From positions 62,001 to 126,000 of the forward strand of contig NZ_LT607752.1 of assembly GCF_900090265.1 (NCBI RefSeq): a stretch of DNA of 64,000 bases, given 5' to 3'. Positions 7,356 through 15,667 of the stretch are shown here, one piece after another (the first letter of the stretch is position 1; the number at the start of each line of letters is the position of its first letter). Source of the DNA: Micromonospora rifamycinica (lineage in GTDB: Bacteria; Actinomycetota; Actinomycetes; Mycobacteriales; Micromonosporaceae). Under the pieces are notes generated by a model. The model saw only the letters and a list, made by a program, of their open reading frames with translations, was not told the origin of the DNA and did no database searches. Position numbers and translations under genes: made by a program.

Positions 7356-9008
7356 ATGTCCGTACGACAGTCCGGCACGATCGACGACGCCGCAGCCGGC
7401 CCGGCCGGCACCCCTCCCGCCGCGCCCGACGGCTGGCGGGGGCCACTGCTGGACCAGCTCGCACCCCGCGAGCGCCGGCTCCTCCACCGGTTCGGCCGGG
7501 GGCCGGCGGTGCCCGTACCCGATCTGCGTATCCACCAGGCGTTCGCCCGCTGGGCCGCCGCCACCCCGCAGGCCGTCGCGGCCGAACACCTCGGGGTGCG
7601 GATCGGCTACCGCGAGCTGGACCGGCAGGCCAACCGGCTCGCCGCCCGGCTGGTGGCGCTCGGGGTGCGGACCGGCGACACCGTGGGCGTCTTCACCAGC
7701 CGGTCGATCCCGATGCTGGTGGGGATCCTGGCCACGCTGAAGGCCGGGGCCGCCTACGTCCCGCAGGACGTCCGGATCGCCCCGGCCGGGCAGCTGCGGC
7801 AGGTCGCCTCGGCCGCCCGCTGCCGGGTGGTGCTCACCACCTCGACGGCCCTGGACACGGTGCCGGCGCTGCCCGGGGTGCCCCGGCTCGCGGTCGACGA
7901 GGTGATGGCCGACCCGCTGCCGCCGGGCCAGTACCTGACCGCCGCGCCGCCGGACCGGCCGGTACGCGCCGACGACGGCTGCTACGTGCTGTTCACCTCC
8001 GGCACCACCGGCACCCCGAACGGGGTCACGGTGACCCACGGCAACGTGGCCAACATCCTGCTCACCGCCCCGGGTGACCTGGGCGTCCGGCCCGGCCGGC
8101 GGGTCGCCCAACTGCTCAACGTCGCCTTCGACATGGCGGCCTGGGAGATCCTGGGCTGCCTCGCCAACGGCGGCACCCTGCTGGTGCGCGACCACGACCT
8201 CACCGCCACCGCCGCCCGCGCCGACGTGGTGATCGCCACCCCGTCGGTGCTCGGGCGGATCGACCCGGACCGGTGCGGCGGGGTGCGGGTGGTGGCCGTG
8301 GCGGGTGAGCCGTGCCCGCGTCCGCTGGCCGACCGGTGGGCGGTCGGCCGGGTCTTCTACAACTGCTGCGGCCCGACCGAGACCACCATCGTCAACACCA
8401 TGCACCGGCACCGGCCCGGTGGCCCGCTCACCATCGGCCGACCGACGCCGAACAACACCGTCTACGTCCTCGACGCCGACGGTCGGCCCTGCCGCATCGG
8501 TGAGGCCGGTGAGATGTGGGCCGGCGGCGGGTGCGTCTCCGCCGGCTACCTGGACAACGACGCGCTCAACGCCGAGCGGTACGCCCCGGACCCGTTCCTG
8601 GGCGGGGGTCGGCTGATGTTCCGCACCCGGGACCGGGGCCGCTGGCGTGCCGACGGGGAGCTGGAACACCTGGGCCGCACCGACGACCAGGTGAAGGTCC
8701 GGGGCTTCCGGGTCGAGCTGGACGCGGTCTCCGCCGTGCTGGAGACGGTGCCCGGCTGCCGGTGGGCGGTCACGCTCCGGTTGACCGACCGGGACCTGGT
8801 CTCCTTCGTCGCCCCGGCCGGGCTGGACCCGCAACGGTGCCGGGAGGCGGTGGCCGCCGTGCTGCCCTACTACTGTGTGCCGGCGGCCGTGCACCCGCTA
8901 CCGGAACTGCCGGTGACCGGTCGCGGCAAGGTCGACCGGGACGCCCTGCGCCGGCTCGCCCTCGACCTGCGTTGGCAGTGGGCGCACCTCGGGGAGGCGG
9001 CGGCGTGA
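7356..9008 (+). CDS. Stand-alone NRPS-type adenylation enzyme
   Basis: A 550-residue ANL-superfamily enzyme expected to activate an amino or carboxylic acid as the acyl-adenylate. Core motifs are in order: LFTSGTTGTPNGV (A3, with Asn where Lys is usual), FDMAAWEIL (A4), CGPTETTIV (A5), GEMWAGGGCVSAGYL (A6), FRTRDRGRW (A7, variant of YRTGDL), GRTDDQVKVRGFRVEL (A8) and LPVTGRGKVDRDAL (A10 with the catalytic Lys). The protein ends soon after A10, so no carrier or condensation domain is present. The ATG at 7356 follows GGAGCAG; an AT-richer stretch at ~7270-7320 may hold the promoter. The stop overlaps the next gene's GTG, so a membrane reductase-like partner is made with it. The substrate is not inferable by eye. 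Confidence 0.85.
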   Translation: MSVRQSGTIDDAAAGPAGTPPAAPDGWRGPLLDQLAPRERRLLHRFGRGPAVPVPDLRIHQAFARWAAATPQAVAAEHLGVRIGYRELDRQANRLAARLVALGVRTGDTVGVFTSRSIPMLVGILATLKAGAAYVPQDVRIAPAGQLRQVASAARCRVVLTTSTALDTVPALPGVPRLAVDEVMADPLPPGQYLTAAPPDRPVRADDGCYVLFTSGTTGTPNGVTVTHGNVANILLTAPGDLGVRPGRRVAQLLNVAFDMAAWEILGCLANGGTLLVRDHDLTATAARADVVIATPSVLGRIDPDRCGGVRVVAVAGEPCPRPLADRWAVGRVFYNCCGPTETTIVNTMHRHRPGGPLTIGRPTPNNTVYVLDADGRPCRIGEAGEMWAGGGCVSAGYLDNDALNAERYAPDPFLGGGRLMFRTRDRGRWRADGELEHLGRTDDQVKVRGFRVELDAVSAVLETVPGCRWAVTLRLTDRDLVSFVAPAGLDPQRCREAVAAVLPYYCVPAAVHPLPELPVTGRGKVDRDALRRLALDLRWQWAHLGEAAA

Positions 9009-10339
9009 CCGGCACCGGTCTGCGGGCCGCGCCGGCCCCGACGGGTCCGCCTCCGGCCCCGACGACCGGGTCCGGCGAGGTGCTGCCGCCGCCGGCCGGC
9101 ACGCTGCGCCGGATTCTCGCCCACCCCCGGTTCATGCACCACCACCGTCTGGTGGCGGCGGTGCTCACCGGCAACGCCGTGCTGCTGGCGTACGGGTGGA
9201 CCGCCGGTTGGTGGCGCGAGCCCGCCGCACTGGGCGACGCCGCCCTGGCGAACGTGGCGCTGGCGGTGCTGGTCCGCCAGCAGTACCTGGTCAACCTGTT
9301 CTTCTGGCTGGCCACCCGGGCGTCCACCCGCTGGCCGCTGCGGATCCGGGCGACGTTGGGCAAGGTCTACCACTTCGGGGGGCTGCACGTCGGCGCGGCG
9401 CTGGCCGGGACCGGGTGGTACCTGGCGCAGCTCGGCGCGCTGACCGTCGGCGACGGACCGGTCGGGGCGCTGGTCACCGGGTACGCCGCCGCCGTCCTGC
9501 TGGTGGCGGTCGTCGGCACCGCGCTGCCACCGGTCCGCTCCCGCCGGCACGACCTGTTCGAGCGCACCCACCGCCTCGGTGGCTGGGCGGCCCTGGCGCT
9601 GCTCTGGGCGCAGGCCGGCTTCCTGGCCGGCGGGCCGGCGGCGCTGGCCGTCTCCCCGCAGGGCGGGGTGCTCGCCGTGCTGACCGCCAGCATCGCCCTG
9701 CCCTGGCTACGGCTGCGCCGGGTGCCCGTGGTGGTGCACCGCCCCTCGTCGCACGTGGCACTGGTGCACTTCGACCACGGGGTGACCCCGTTCCCCGGCT
9801 CGTCCACGGCGGTCAGCCGTAGCCCGCTGTGGGAGTGGCACTCCTTCGCCAACGTGCCGACGCCGGGTCGCAGCGGATTCCGGCTGACCGTCTCCCGGGC
9901 CGGCGACTGGACCGGGCGGTTCATCGACGACGCGCCGGACCGGGTCTGGGTGAAGGGGATCAGCACGGCCGGGGTGGCGAACATCGAAACCCTGTTCCGC
10001 CGGGTGGTGTACGTGGCGACCGGCAGCGGGATCGGCCCGGTGCTGCCGCATCTGCTGGCCGGGCTGGTGCCGGCCCGCCTGGTCTGGGCGGCCCGCCGGC
10101 ACCGGGAGACCTTCGGCGACGAGCTGGTCGACGAGATCCTCGCCCACCAGCCGGACGCGCTGCTGTGGGACACCGCCCGCGACGGCAAGCCCGACATGCT
10201 GCGGCTGGCCTGGCGGGTGTGCCGCGAGTTCGACGCCGAGGCGGTCATCTGCATCTCGAACCGCACCCTGACCTGGCAGGTGGTGCGGGGCATGGAGGAA
10301 CGCGGCGTGCCCGCGTACGGCGCGATCTGGGATTCCTGA
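9005..10339 (+). CDS. Membrane protein with FNR/ferric-reductase-like C-terminal domain (TmpA-like)
   Basis: A 444-residue protein. Residues ~45-245 contain about six transmembrane helices with conserved-looking histidines (FMHHHR, VYHFGGLHVG, RTHRLGG) that could ligate heme. The C-terminal ~200 residues are soluble and contain VYVATGSGIGPVLPHLLA, a nucleotide-binding signature like that of NAD(P)H ferredoxin-reductase folds, and end in GMEERGVPAYGAIWDS. This layout recalls fungal TmpA-type membrane oxidoreductases, which in fungi can be fused to NRPS-like adenylation proteins; that comparison is from memory. Here the two are separate genes joined by a 4-base GTGA overlap, which supports a working partnership. 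An electron-transfer role is inferred, and the exact reaction is unknown. Confidence 0.65.
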   Translation: MTGTGLRAAPAPTGPPPAPTTGSGEVLPPPAGTLRRILAHPRFMHHHRLVAAVLTGNAVLLAYGWTAGWWREPAALGDAALANVALAVLVRQQYLVNLFFWLATRASTRWPLRIRATLGKVYHFGGLHVGAALAGTGWYLAQLGALTVGDGPVGALVTGYAAAVLLVAVVGTALPPVRSRRHDLFERTHRLGGWAALALLWAQAGFLAGGPAALAVSPQGGVLAVLTASIALPWLRLRRVPVVVHRPSSHVALVHFDHGVTPFPGSSTAVSRSPLWEWHSFANVPTPGRSGFRLTVSRAGDWTGRFIDDAPDRVWVKGISTAGVANIETLFRRVVYVATGSGIGPVLPHLLAGLVPARLVWAARRHRETFGDELVDEILAHQPDALLWDTARDGKPDMLRLAWRVCREFDAEAVICISNRTLTWQVVRGMEERGVPAYGAIWDS

Positions 10340-10355
10340 GCAGAGGGGGGCGACG

Positions 10356-11120
10356 ATGAGGATCACCGTGGAACAGGTCGACCGGGTGGTCACGGTGCGG
10401 TTGTGCCGGCCCGAGGTGCGCAACGCGCTGGACACCGGGCTGCTGACGGAGCTGGTCGGGACGCTGGGACCGCTGGACCGCGATCCGGGCGTGGGCTGCT
10501 TCGTGATCACCGGGTCGGAGCAGGTCTTCGCGGCCGGTGCCGACATCCGCGAGATGGCGGGCAAGTCCTTCCTGGACGTGGCGCTGGAGGACCACTTCGC
10601 GGGGTGGGACGCGTTCGCCGCGCTGCGGACCCCGAAGATCGCGGCGGTGGCCGGGCACGCCCTCGGCGGTGGGTGTGAGCTGGCGATGATGTGCGACCTG
10701 GTCTTCGCGGCCGAGAACGCCCGGTTCGGGCAGCCGGAGCTGCGGTTGGGGGTGATGCCCGGCATCGGCGGCACCCAGCGGTTGACCCGGCTGGTCGGCG
10801 CGGCCCGGGCGATGGACCTGGTCCTCACCGGACGGCAGCTCGACGCGTGGGAGGCGGAACGGTACGGCCTGGTGTCCCGGGTGGTGCCGACGCAGCGGCT
10901 GCTGGCGGAGGCCCGGGCCGCCGCGGCGGTGGTGGCCGGGCATCCCCGGCTGGCGACGCTGCTGGCCCGGGAGGCGGTCCGGCAGGCCGAGGAGGTCGGC
11001 GTCCGGGCCGGGGTGCTGTTCGAGCGGCGGTCCTTCCACGCGCTGTTCGCCACCGAGGACCAGCGGGAGGGCATGGCCGCCTTCCTGGAGAAGCGGCCGG
11101 CCCGGTTCGCGGGGCGCTGA
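10356..11120 (+). CDS. Enoyl-CoA hydratase/isomerase (crotonase) family protein
   Basis: A 254-residue crotonase. The oxyanion-hole regions are FAAGADIREM and GHALGGGCELAMMCDL. Both classical hydratase glutamates are present: Glu108 in GGGCEL and Glu128 in QPELRLGVMPGIGGTQRL. It is therefore probably a real hydratase rather than a catalytically dead relative, acting on an enoyl-CoA or a related thioester. The ATG at 10356 lies 16 bases after the membrane-protein stop with an AGAGGGGGG site, so it is the third gene of the operon. The operon ends at a perfect hairpin. Together with the adenylation enzyme and the membrane reductase it suggests activation, redox and hydration of a small acyl group; the product is not known. 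Confidence 0.85.
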   Translation: MRITVEQVDRVVTVRLCRPEVRNALDTGLLTELVGTLGPLDRDPGVGCFVITGSEQVFAAGADIREMAGKSFLDVALEDHFAGWDAFAALRTPKIAAVAGHALGGGCELAMMCDLVFAAENARFGQPELRLGVMPGIGGTQRLTRLVGAARAMDLVLTGRQLDAWEAERYGLVSRVVPTQRLLAEARAAAAVVAGHPRLATLLAREAVRQAEEVGVRAGVLFERRSFHALFATEDQREGMAAFLEKRPARFAGR

Positions 11121-11123
11121 GCC

Positions 11124-11160
11124 GCCGGCCGTCCGGGACCGCCGGTCCCGGACGGCCGGC
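11124..11160. terminator. Bidirectional terminator between convergent genes
   Basis: Perfect 17-bp stem with a 3-base loop: GCCGGCCGTCCGGGACC (11124-11140) pairs with 11144-11160. It sits between the convergent crotonase (stop 11120) and response regulator (stop 11162) and would end transcription from both sides. Confidence 0.85.
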
Positions 11161-11161
11161 G

Positions 11162-11842
11162 CTACAGCGCGCCGATCTGGTAGCCGAGTCCGTGCACGGT
11201 GCGTACCACGCCGTCGCCGAGCTTGCGCCGCAGATAGTGCACGTACGTGTCGACCACCGCCTCGGTCCGGTCGGGGCCGAAGACCCGGCCGCGTAGCTGG
11301 CTGCGGCTGTGCACCATCCGGGGCTGGGTGGCGAGCAGCCGGATCAGGTCGAACTCCCGTCCGCTGAGCGTCACCTGCCGGCCGTCGGGCAGTCGTACCC
11401 CGCGCTGGGCCAGGTCGAGCTGCCCCGCGCCGATCGGGATCCACTCGGCGCCGTCGAAGCGGCGGCGGGTCAGCGCCCGGACCCGGGCCATCAGCTCCGG
11501 CACCTCGAACGGCTTCGGCAGGTAGTCGTCGGCGCCCGCGTCCAGGCCCCGGATCCGTTCGTCGGGATCGGCCAGCGCGCTGAGCATGAGCACCCGGGCG
11601 CCGACCGCCCGGCGCCGTAGCCGGATGAGCAGGTCGACGCCGTCGATGGCCGGTAGCCGCCGGTCCAACATGATTACCTGGTACCGGCCGCGCAGGGCCA
11701 GGTGCAGGCCCCGCTGGCCGTCCCGGGCCAGGTCGATCGGGTATCCGGCGCGGTGGAACAGCTCGACCAGCATGTCGGCGAGTTCCGCGTCGTCCTCGAC
11801 GAGGAGCAACGGGCCGTGCGCCGGGGGTGACGGGTCGGTCAT
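11162..11842 (-). CDS. OmpR-family DNA-binding response regulator
   Basis: A 226-residue two-domain regulator. The receiver domain (~10-120) has the acidic pair in LLLVEDDAEL, the phospho-acceptor Asp in VIMLDRRLPAIDG, the Thr/Ser-equivalent region LMLSALAD and the Lys in YLPKPFEV. The C-terminal winged helix (~130-226) carries LSGREFDLIRLLA, the recognition helix region VVDTYVHYLRRKL and VRTVHGLGYQIG. It lies 55 bases after the histidine kinase gene on the same strand and is surely its partner. Its targets are unknown; the TNCTTAC-N7-TGACG sites in this window are possible but unproven. Confidence 0.92.
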   Translation of the reverse strand: MTDPSPPAHGPLLLVEDDAELADMLVELFHRAGYPIDLARDGQRGLHLALRGRYQVIMLDRRLPAIDGVDLLIRLRRRAVGARVLMLSALADPDERIRGLDAGADDYLPKPFEVPELMARVRALTRRRFDGAEWIPIGAGQLDLAQRGVRLPDGRQVTLSGREFDLIRLLATQPRMVHSRSQLRGRVFGPDRTEAVVDTYVHYLRRKLGDGVVRTVHGLGYQIGAL

Positions 11843-11897
11843 CCGTTCATGGTCGCACCGAAACGGCCGAAGGTTGACCCGCGGAATTCTTCACCGG

Positions 11898-13301
11898 TCA
11901 GAACCTGCTCATCTCGCGTTCCCGGGCCGCCCGGTCGCGGTTGCCCCGCCAGCAGAAGGGCCACCAGCCCCCGGCGGGGTCACCCGCCGCCGGTGGCCCG
12001 CCGGCCGGATCCCCGCCGGGCACCGGCAGCCGTACGGTGAAGGTGGCCCCCGTCCCGGGCCGCCCGGCGGCGCTGATCGTGCCGCCGTGCGCGGTGACCA
12101 CCTCACGGACCAGGGCCAACCCGAGTCCGAGGCGGCGGTCCCCGGCGTCGGGGCCCCGGTGGAAGCGGTCGAAGATCCGGTCGGTGTGCCGCGGGTCGAG
12201 GCCCCGGCCGGAGTCGCTGACCACCAGCTCGACGTGGCCCGTGCCCGCCGGGCGCAACCGCACCTCGACCCGGCCGCCGGTCGGGGTGTGGTGCAGGGCG
12301 TTCGCCAGCAGCTCCGCCACCACCCGGCGCAGCGCGGACCCGACGCCGCAGACCGGCACCGGGGCGTCCCCGGCGGCCACGGTGAGCGTCACGTCGTGTG
12401 CGGCGGCGCGGGGCGCGTCGGCCTCGACCGCCTCGCTGACGAGCGCGGCGAGGTCGACCGTGGCCGCCGGCCGGGCCGTCGCCGCCGGGTCGGCCAGCCG
12501 GGCGGACAGGAGCAGCTCGTCGACGATCTCCCCGAGCAGCCGGGTGGTGCGCAGCAGCCGGTCCAGATCCTGCTGTGCGGCCCCGGTGCCGGTGCCGGCC
12601 GACCGCTGTGCCAGCAACTGTGCCGCCGTGTGCACCCGGGTGATCGGGGCGCGCAGTTCGTGGCTGGCGTCGGCGACGAAGCGGCGCTGCCGGTCGAGCG
12701 CCTCGGTCAGCGGCCGCACCGCCCTGCGCCGTAACCGCAGATCGGTCGCGGTGGCCGCGACCAGGACCGCCACCGCGGCGGCCGAGACCCCCCACAGCAG
12801 GTGTCGCCGCTCGGCGAGCTGGAACCGGGCGTCGAAGACCACCTGGACGACCTCGTCGCCGCGCTGCTGTGTACGCACGTGGTACACCGTGCCGTTGCGG
12901 GTCACCCGGTCGACCTGTGCTCGGCCGGTGCGGGCCACGGCGTGGATGGCCGCGTGCCGGGGGAAACCGGCCGGGGGCGAGCCGGCGTGCCCGGTGTCGC
13001 TCGCGCCGCCGAAGATCCAGGTGCAGCCGGACGGGTCGGCCGGTCGGCCGTGCACCATCGCCCAGTCCAGCTCATGGTTGATCCTCGCCTGCTGGACGTG
13101 CAGCAGGGCGGCGTAACCGAGCCCGCCGACCAGGATCAGCAGCGCGACGACCAGCAGGCCGACGGCGAGCCCGGTACGGGGCCGGGCGCGACGTACGGCC
13201 GGCCGCGTGCCGTCGCCGGTCAGCGGCACCGCGCCGCCGCTCCCGGCCGGCCCGCCCCGGTGCCGCCCGGTCCGCCGGCGAAGCCATCGACCCACATTCA
13301 T
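11898..13301 (-). CDS. Sensor histidine kinase
   Basis: A 467-residue membrane kinase. Transmembrane segments lie near residues 47-70 ([20 protein letters not shown]) and ~160-180, bracketing an extracytoplasmic sensor of ~90 residues. The dimerisation helix has the phospho-acceptor His in [17 protein letters not shown]. The ATPase domain shows the N box [11 protein letters not shown], the G1 box SDSGRGLD, the F box IFDRFHRG and the G2 box [11 protein letters not shown]. The ATG at 13299-13301 ([12 protein letters not shown]) is chosen; the frame stays open to 13445 but the extra 48 residues look non-coding. The last ~30 residues ([13 protein letters not shown]) are an unusual tail. It is transcribed before the response regulator in a two-gene operon. 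Confidence 0.9.
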   Translation of the reverse strand: MNVGRWLRRRTGRHRGGPAGSGGAVPLTGDGTRPAVRRARPRTGLAVGLLVVALLILVGGLGYAALLHVQQARINHELDWAMVHGRPADPSGCTWIFGGASDTGHAGSPPAGFPRHAAIHAVARTGRAQVDRVTRNGTVYHVRTQQRGDEVVQVVFDARFQLAERRHLLWGVSAAAVAVLVAATATDLRLRRRAVRPLTEALDRQRRFVADASHELRAPITRVHTAAQLLAQRSAGTGTGAAQQDLDRLLRTTRLLGEIVDELLLSARLADPAATARPAATVDLAALVSEAVEADAPRAAAHDVTLTVAAGDAPVPVCGVGSALRRVVAELLANALHHTPTGGRVEVRLRPAGTGHVELVVSDSGRGLDPRHTDRIFDRFHRGPDAGDRRLGLGLALVREVVTAHGGTISAAGRPGTGATFTVRLPVPGGDPAGGPPAAGDPAGGWWPFCWRGNRDRAAREREMSRF

Positions 13302-13761
13302 CGAAGATGGCACATCGGCCAGCCGATCGGAAGGGAGCGGTGGTGTCCCGACGGACGGTGGGTGGTGGGTGGCGGCCGGGCGGTCACGGTACGGCGGGCG
13401 GCGCCGGTCGGCGGCCGGGGAGTGAGCGTTAACATGTCGACTCACGTCGATGACCCGGTGTCGGGTCGTCGAGGGCGGGGGGGGTGCCCTGAGCGGGTCT
13501 TGAGCCGTACGAAACGCTCTGGTAACATCGCCGGATCTGAATGGAGCCCCTGTCGGTTCGTTCGCCCCCCAACCACTGGATCAAGGAAGTGCCCGACGGG
13601 TATCCGGCAGTGTGAACGTTCACATTGCCTGTCGACCCCGGTCCCGACGACGGAGCGGCCGGCGGGCACCGGTCACGCCACCACCGGCGATCCGCGGCGA
13701 CGCTGTCACCGCGCAGGGGCCGTCCCCTTCAGGCTCCACCCGTCCCCATGAAGGAGCACCC
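13302..13761. promoter_or_regulatory. Divergent promoter region between the kinase and the GH62 gene
   Basis: This 460-base stretch holds no convincing gene. On the plus strand TTGAGC (13500-13505), a 17-base spacer and TAACAT (13523-13528) make a plausible sigma70-type promoter reading toward GH62. The perfect palindrome at 13611-13624 lies downstream of it. A short AAGGAG site (13751-13756) precedes the GH62 ATG. The part next to the kinase should carry the kinase promoter, but I see no clear hexamers. Confidence 0.45.
13611..13624. promoter_or_regulatory. LacI-type operator-like palindrome
   Basis: TGTGAACGTTCACA is a perfect 14-base palindrome with a central CG step, the typical form of LacI-family sugar repressor operators. 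It lies ~140 bases before the GH62 start and ~85 bases after the candidate -10 box, where a repressor could block transcription of the arabinofuranosidase gene. No repressor gene is in the window. Confidence 0.55.
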
Positions 13762-15306
13762 ATGCATCTCCTGGCTGATCCCTCCGGCCCGGTGACCCGC
13801 CAGCCGGGTCACCGACGTCGGCGATGGCTGCTGCCGGCGGCCACGGCGGTCGTGACCGCCCTGAGCGGCGGGGTCGTCGTGGCGGCCACCGTCACCGAGG
13901 CCGCCGCCGCCACGATCGACACCAGCGCCTCGTACGTGCTGGTCAACCGCAACAGCGGCAAGGCCCTCGACGTCTACAACCTGGCCACCAACGACGGGGC
14001 CCGGATCACCCAGTGGACCCGCAACGACGGATCCCAGCAGCAGTGGCAGTTCGTCGACTCCGGCGGCGGCTACTACCGGCTGAAGTCGCGGCTGTCCGGC
14101 AAGGTCCTGGACGTCTCCGGCAAGTCGACCGCCGACGGCGGACCGATCGTGCAGTGGACCGACAACAACGGCACCAACCAGCAGTTCAGCATCCAGGACA
14201 TCGACGGCTACATCCAGCTGATCAACCGCAACAGCGGCAAGGCCGTCGAGGTGCAGGGCGCGTCCACCGCCGACGGCGGCAACATCGTCCAGTACGCCGA
14301 CTGGAACGGCACCAACCAGCAGTGGCAGCTCGTCAAGCTCGGTGGCACCACCCCGACCACCCCGCCGCCCACGACCCCGCCGCCGGGCGGCAACTGCACG
14401 CTGCCGTCGACGTACCGGTGGTCCTCGACGGGTCCGCTGGCCACCCCGAAGTCGGGCTGGGTGTCGCTGAAGGACTTCACCGTCGCGCCGTACAACGGCA
14501 AGCAGCTCGTCTACGCCACCACGCACGACTTCGGCACCTCGTGGGGGTCGATGAACTTCGGCCTGGTCGACAACCTCAACCAGCTCGGCTCGGCCCCCCA
14601 GAACACCATGAGCCAGGGCACCGTCGCGCCGTCGCTGTTCTACTTCGCGCCGAAGAACATCTGGGTGCTCGCCTACCAGTGGGGCGGCGCGGCGTTCTCG
14701 TACCGCACGTCGAGCGACCCGACCAACCCGAACGGGTGGGGTCCGGCCCAGACGATGTTCACCGGCACCATCTCCGGCTCCGGCACCGGCCCGATCGACC
14801 AGGCCCTGATCGCCGACAGCCAGAACATGTACCTGTTCTTCGCCGGTGACAACGGCAAGATCTACCGGGCCAGCATGCCGATCGGGAACTTCCCCGGCAA
14901 CTTCGGTTCCAGCTACACGACCATCATGAGCGACACCTCGGAGAACCTGTTCGAGGCGCCGCAGGTCTACAAGGTCGCTGGCCAGAACCAGTACCTGATG
15001 ATCGTCGAGGCCAGGACCAGCTCCTGGGAGCGCTACTTCCGCTCGTTCACGGCGACCAGCCTGAACGGCACCTGGACGCCGAACGCGGCGACCTACAGCA
15101 ACCCGTTCGCGGGCAAGGCCAACAGCGGTGCCACCTGGACCAACGACATCAGCCACGGTGAGCTGCTGCGTACCAGCGCCGACCAGACCATGACTATCGA
15201 CCCGTGCAACCTGCAACTGCTCTACCAGGGCCGCTCGCCCAGCTCCGACGGCGTCGACTACGGTCTGCTGCCCTACCGGCCGGGCCTGTTGACCCGGCAG
15301 CGCTGA
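13762..15306 (+). CDS. Secreted GH62 alpha-L-arabinofuranosidase with CBM13 (ricin-type) domain
   Basis: A 514-residue secreted enzyme that should release arabinose side chains from arabinoxylan. Domains in order: a signal peptide (basic start, hydrophobic [20 protein letters not shown], cleavage near EAAAA); a ricin-type beta-trefoil CBM13 at ~53-192 with three repeats ending in QQWQF, NQQFSI and NQQWQL; a Thr/Pro linker (~195-210); and a GH62 catalytic domain at ~212-514. GH62 landmarks include [41 protein letters not shown] residues ([18 protein letters not shown]) and LFEAPQVYK. The ATG at 13762 has AAGGAG five bases upstream. It is a monocistronic gene followed by a strong hairpin and is probably controlled by the palindrome at 13611. 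Confidence 0.92.
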   Translation: MHLLADPSGPVTRQPGHRRRRWLLPAATAVVTALSGGVVVAATVTEAAAATIDTSASYVLVNRNSGKALDVYNLATNDGARITQWTRNDGSQQQWQFVDSGGGYYRLKSRLSGKVLDVSGKSTADGGPIVQWTDNNGTNQQFSIQDIDGYIQLINRNSGKAVEVQGASTADGGNIVQYADWNGTNQQWQLVKLGGTTPTTPPPTTPPPGGNCTLPSTYRWSSTGPLATPKSGWVSLKDFTVAPYNGKQLVYATTHDFGTSWGSMNFGLVDNLNQLGSAPQNTMSQGTVAPSLFYFAPKNIWVLAYQWGGAAFSYRTSSDPTNPNGWGPAQTMFTGTISGSGTGPIDQALIADSQNMYLFFAGDNGKIYRASMPIGNFPGNFGSSYTTIMSDTSENLFEAPQVYKVAGQNQYLMIVEARTSSWERYFRSFTATSLNGTWTPNAATYSNPFAGKANSGATWTNDISHGELLRTSADQTMTIDPCNLQLLYQGRSPSSDGVDYGLLPYRPGLLTRQR

Positions 15307-15378
15307 CGTCGCGCCGCCGGGTCGACCGAGGTCCCTGACCTCCACCGGCGGCCCGGCGTACGGCACGGACACCTGAAC

Positions 15379-15415
15379 GGATCGGCAGGACCCGCACTGC
15401 GGGTCCTGCCGATCC
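15379..15415 (+). terminator. Terminator after GH62 gene
   Basis: Perfect 17-bp stem with a 3-base loop: GGATCGGCAGGACCCGC (15379-15395) pairs with 15399-15415, followed by a short TGTTTC run. It lies 73 bases after the GH62 stop. Confidence 0.85.
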
Positions 15416-15604
15416 CTGTTTCTCCCGGGCCGCCCCGAGTGGTCGACCCGGCTGCCGGCGCGGCCGGCCGGCGGCGTCCACCACCGGCGGCCCCGACCGA
15501 CGGATCCGGGATTCGCCGGTCGCGGCGGTGGGTGCCCACCCGGGGAAGTCCGTACCTGAGTCACGGCGGCGGTGTCCGGCCGGGTGCTTCCCCCGATCGC
15601 CGGA

Positions 15605-15636
15605 AGGGCCGGCCCCGGGTGTCGGGAGCCGGCCCT
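15605..15636 (-). terminator. Terminator-like hairpin after the ThuA-fusion gene
   Basis: AGGGCCGGC (15605-15613) pairs with GCCGGCCCT (15628-15636). A further CCC/GGG pairing continues past a one-base bulge. It lies about 30 bases beyond the minus-strand stop at 15668. Confidence 0.6.
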
Positions 15637-15667
15637 CTCGGCCGCCGCCGTGGCGGCGGATGGTGCG

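Larger units (their letters stand above)
15307..15667. other. Intergenic region with two terminators
   Basis: 361 bases between the convergent GH62 and ThuA-fusion genes. It contains the perfect hairpin at 15379-15415 for GH62 and a weaker bulged hairpin at 15605-15636 for the minus-strand gene. No additional coding region is supported. Confidence 0.7.

Noticed and set aside
7356..10339. Adenylation and membrane-reductase genes as one fusion split by a frameshift
   Set aside because: The junction is a clean GTGA stop/start overlap as used throughout this region, and each protein is complete, so two coupled genes are more likely.
13302..13445. Upstream start of the histidine kinase (48 extra residues)
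   Set aside because: The extra sequence is Pro/Arg-rich, not membrane-like, and sits in the promoter region; MNVGRW at 13301 gives a normal sensor kinase.
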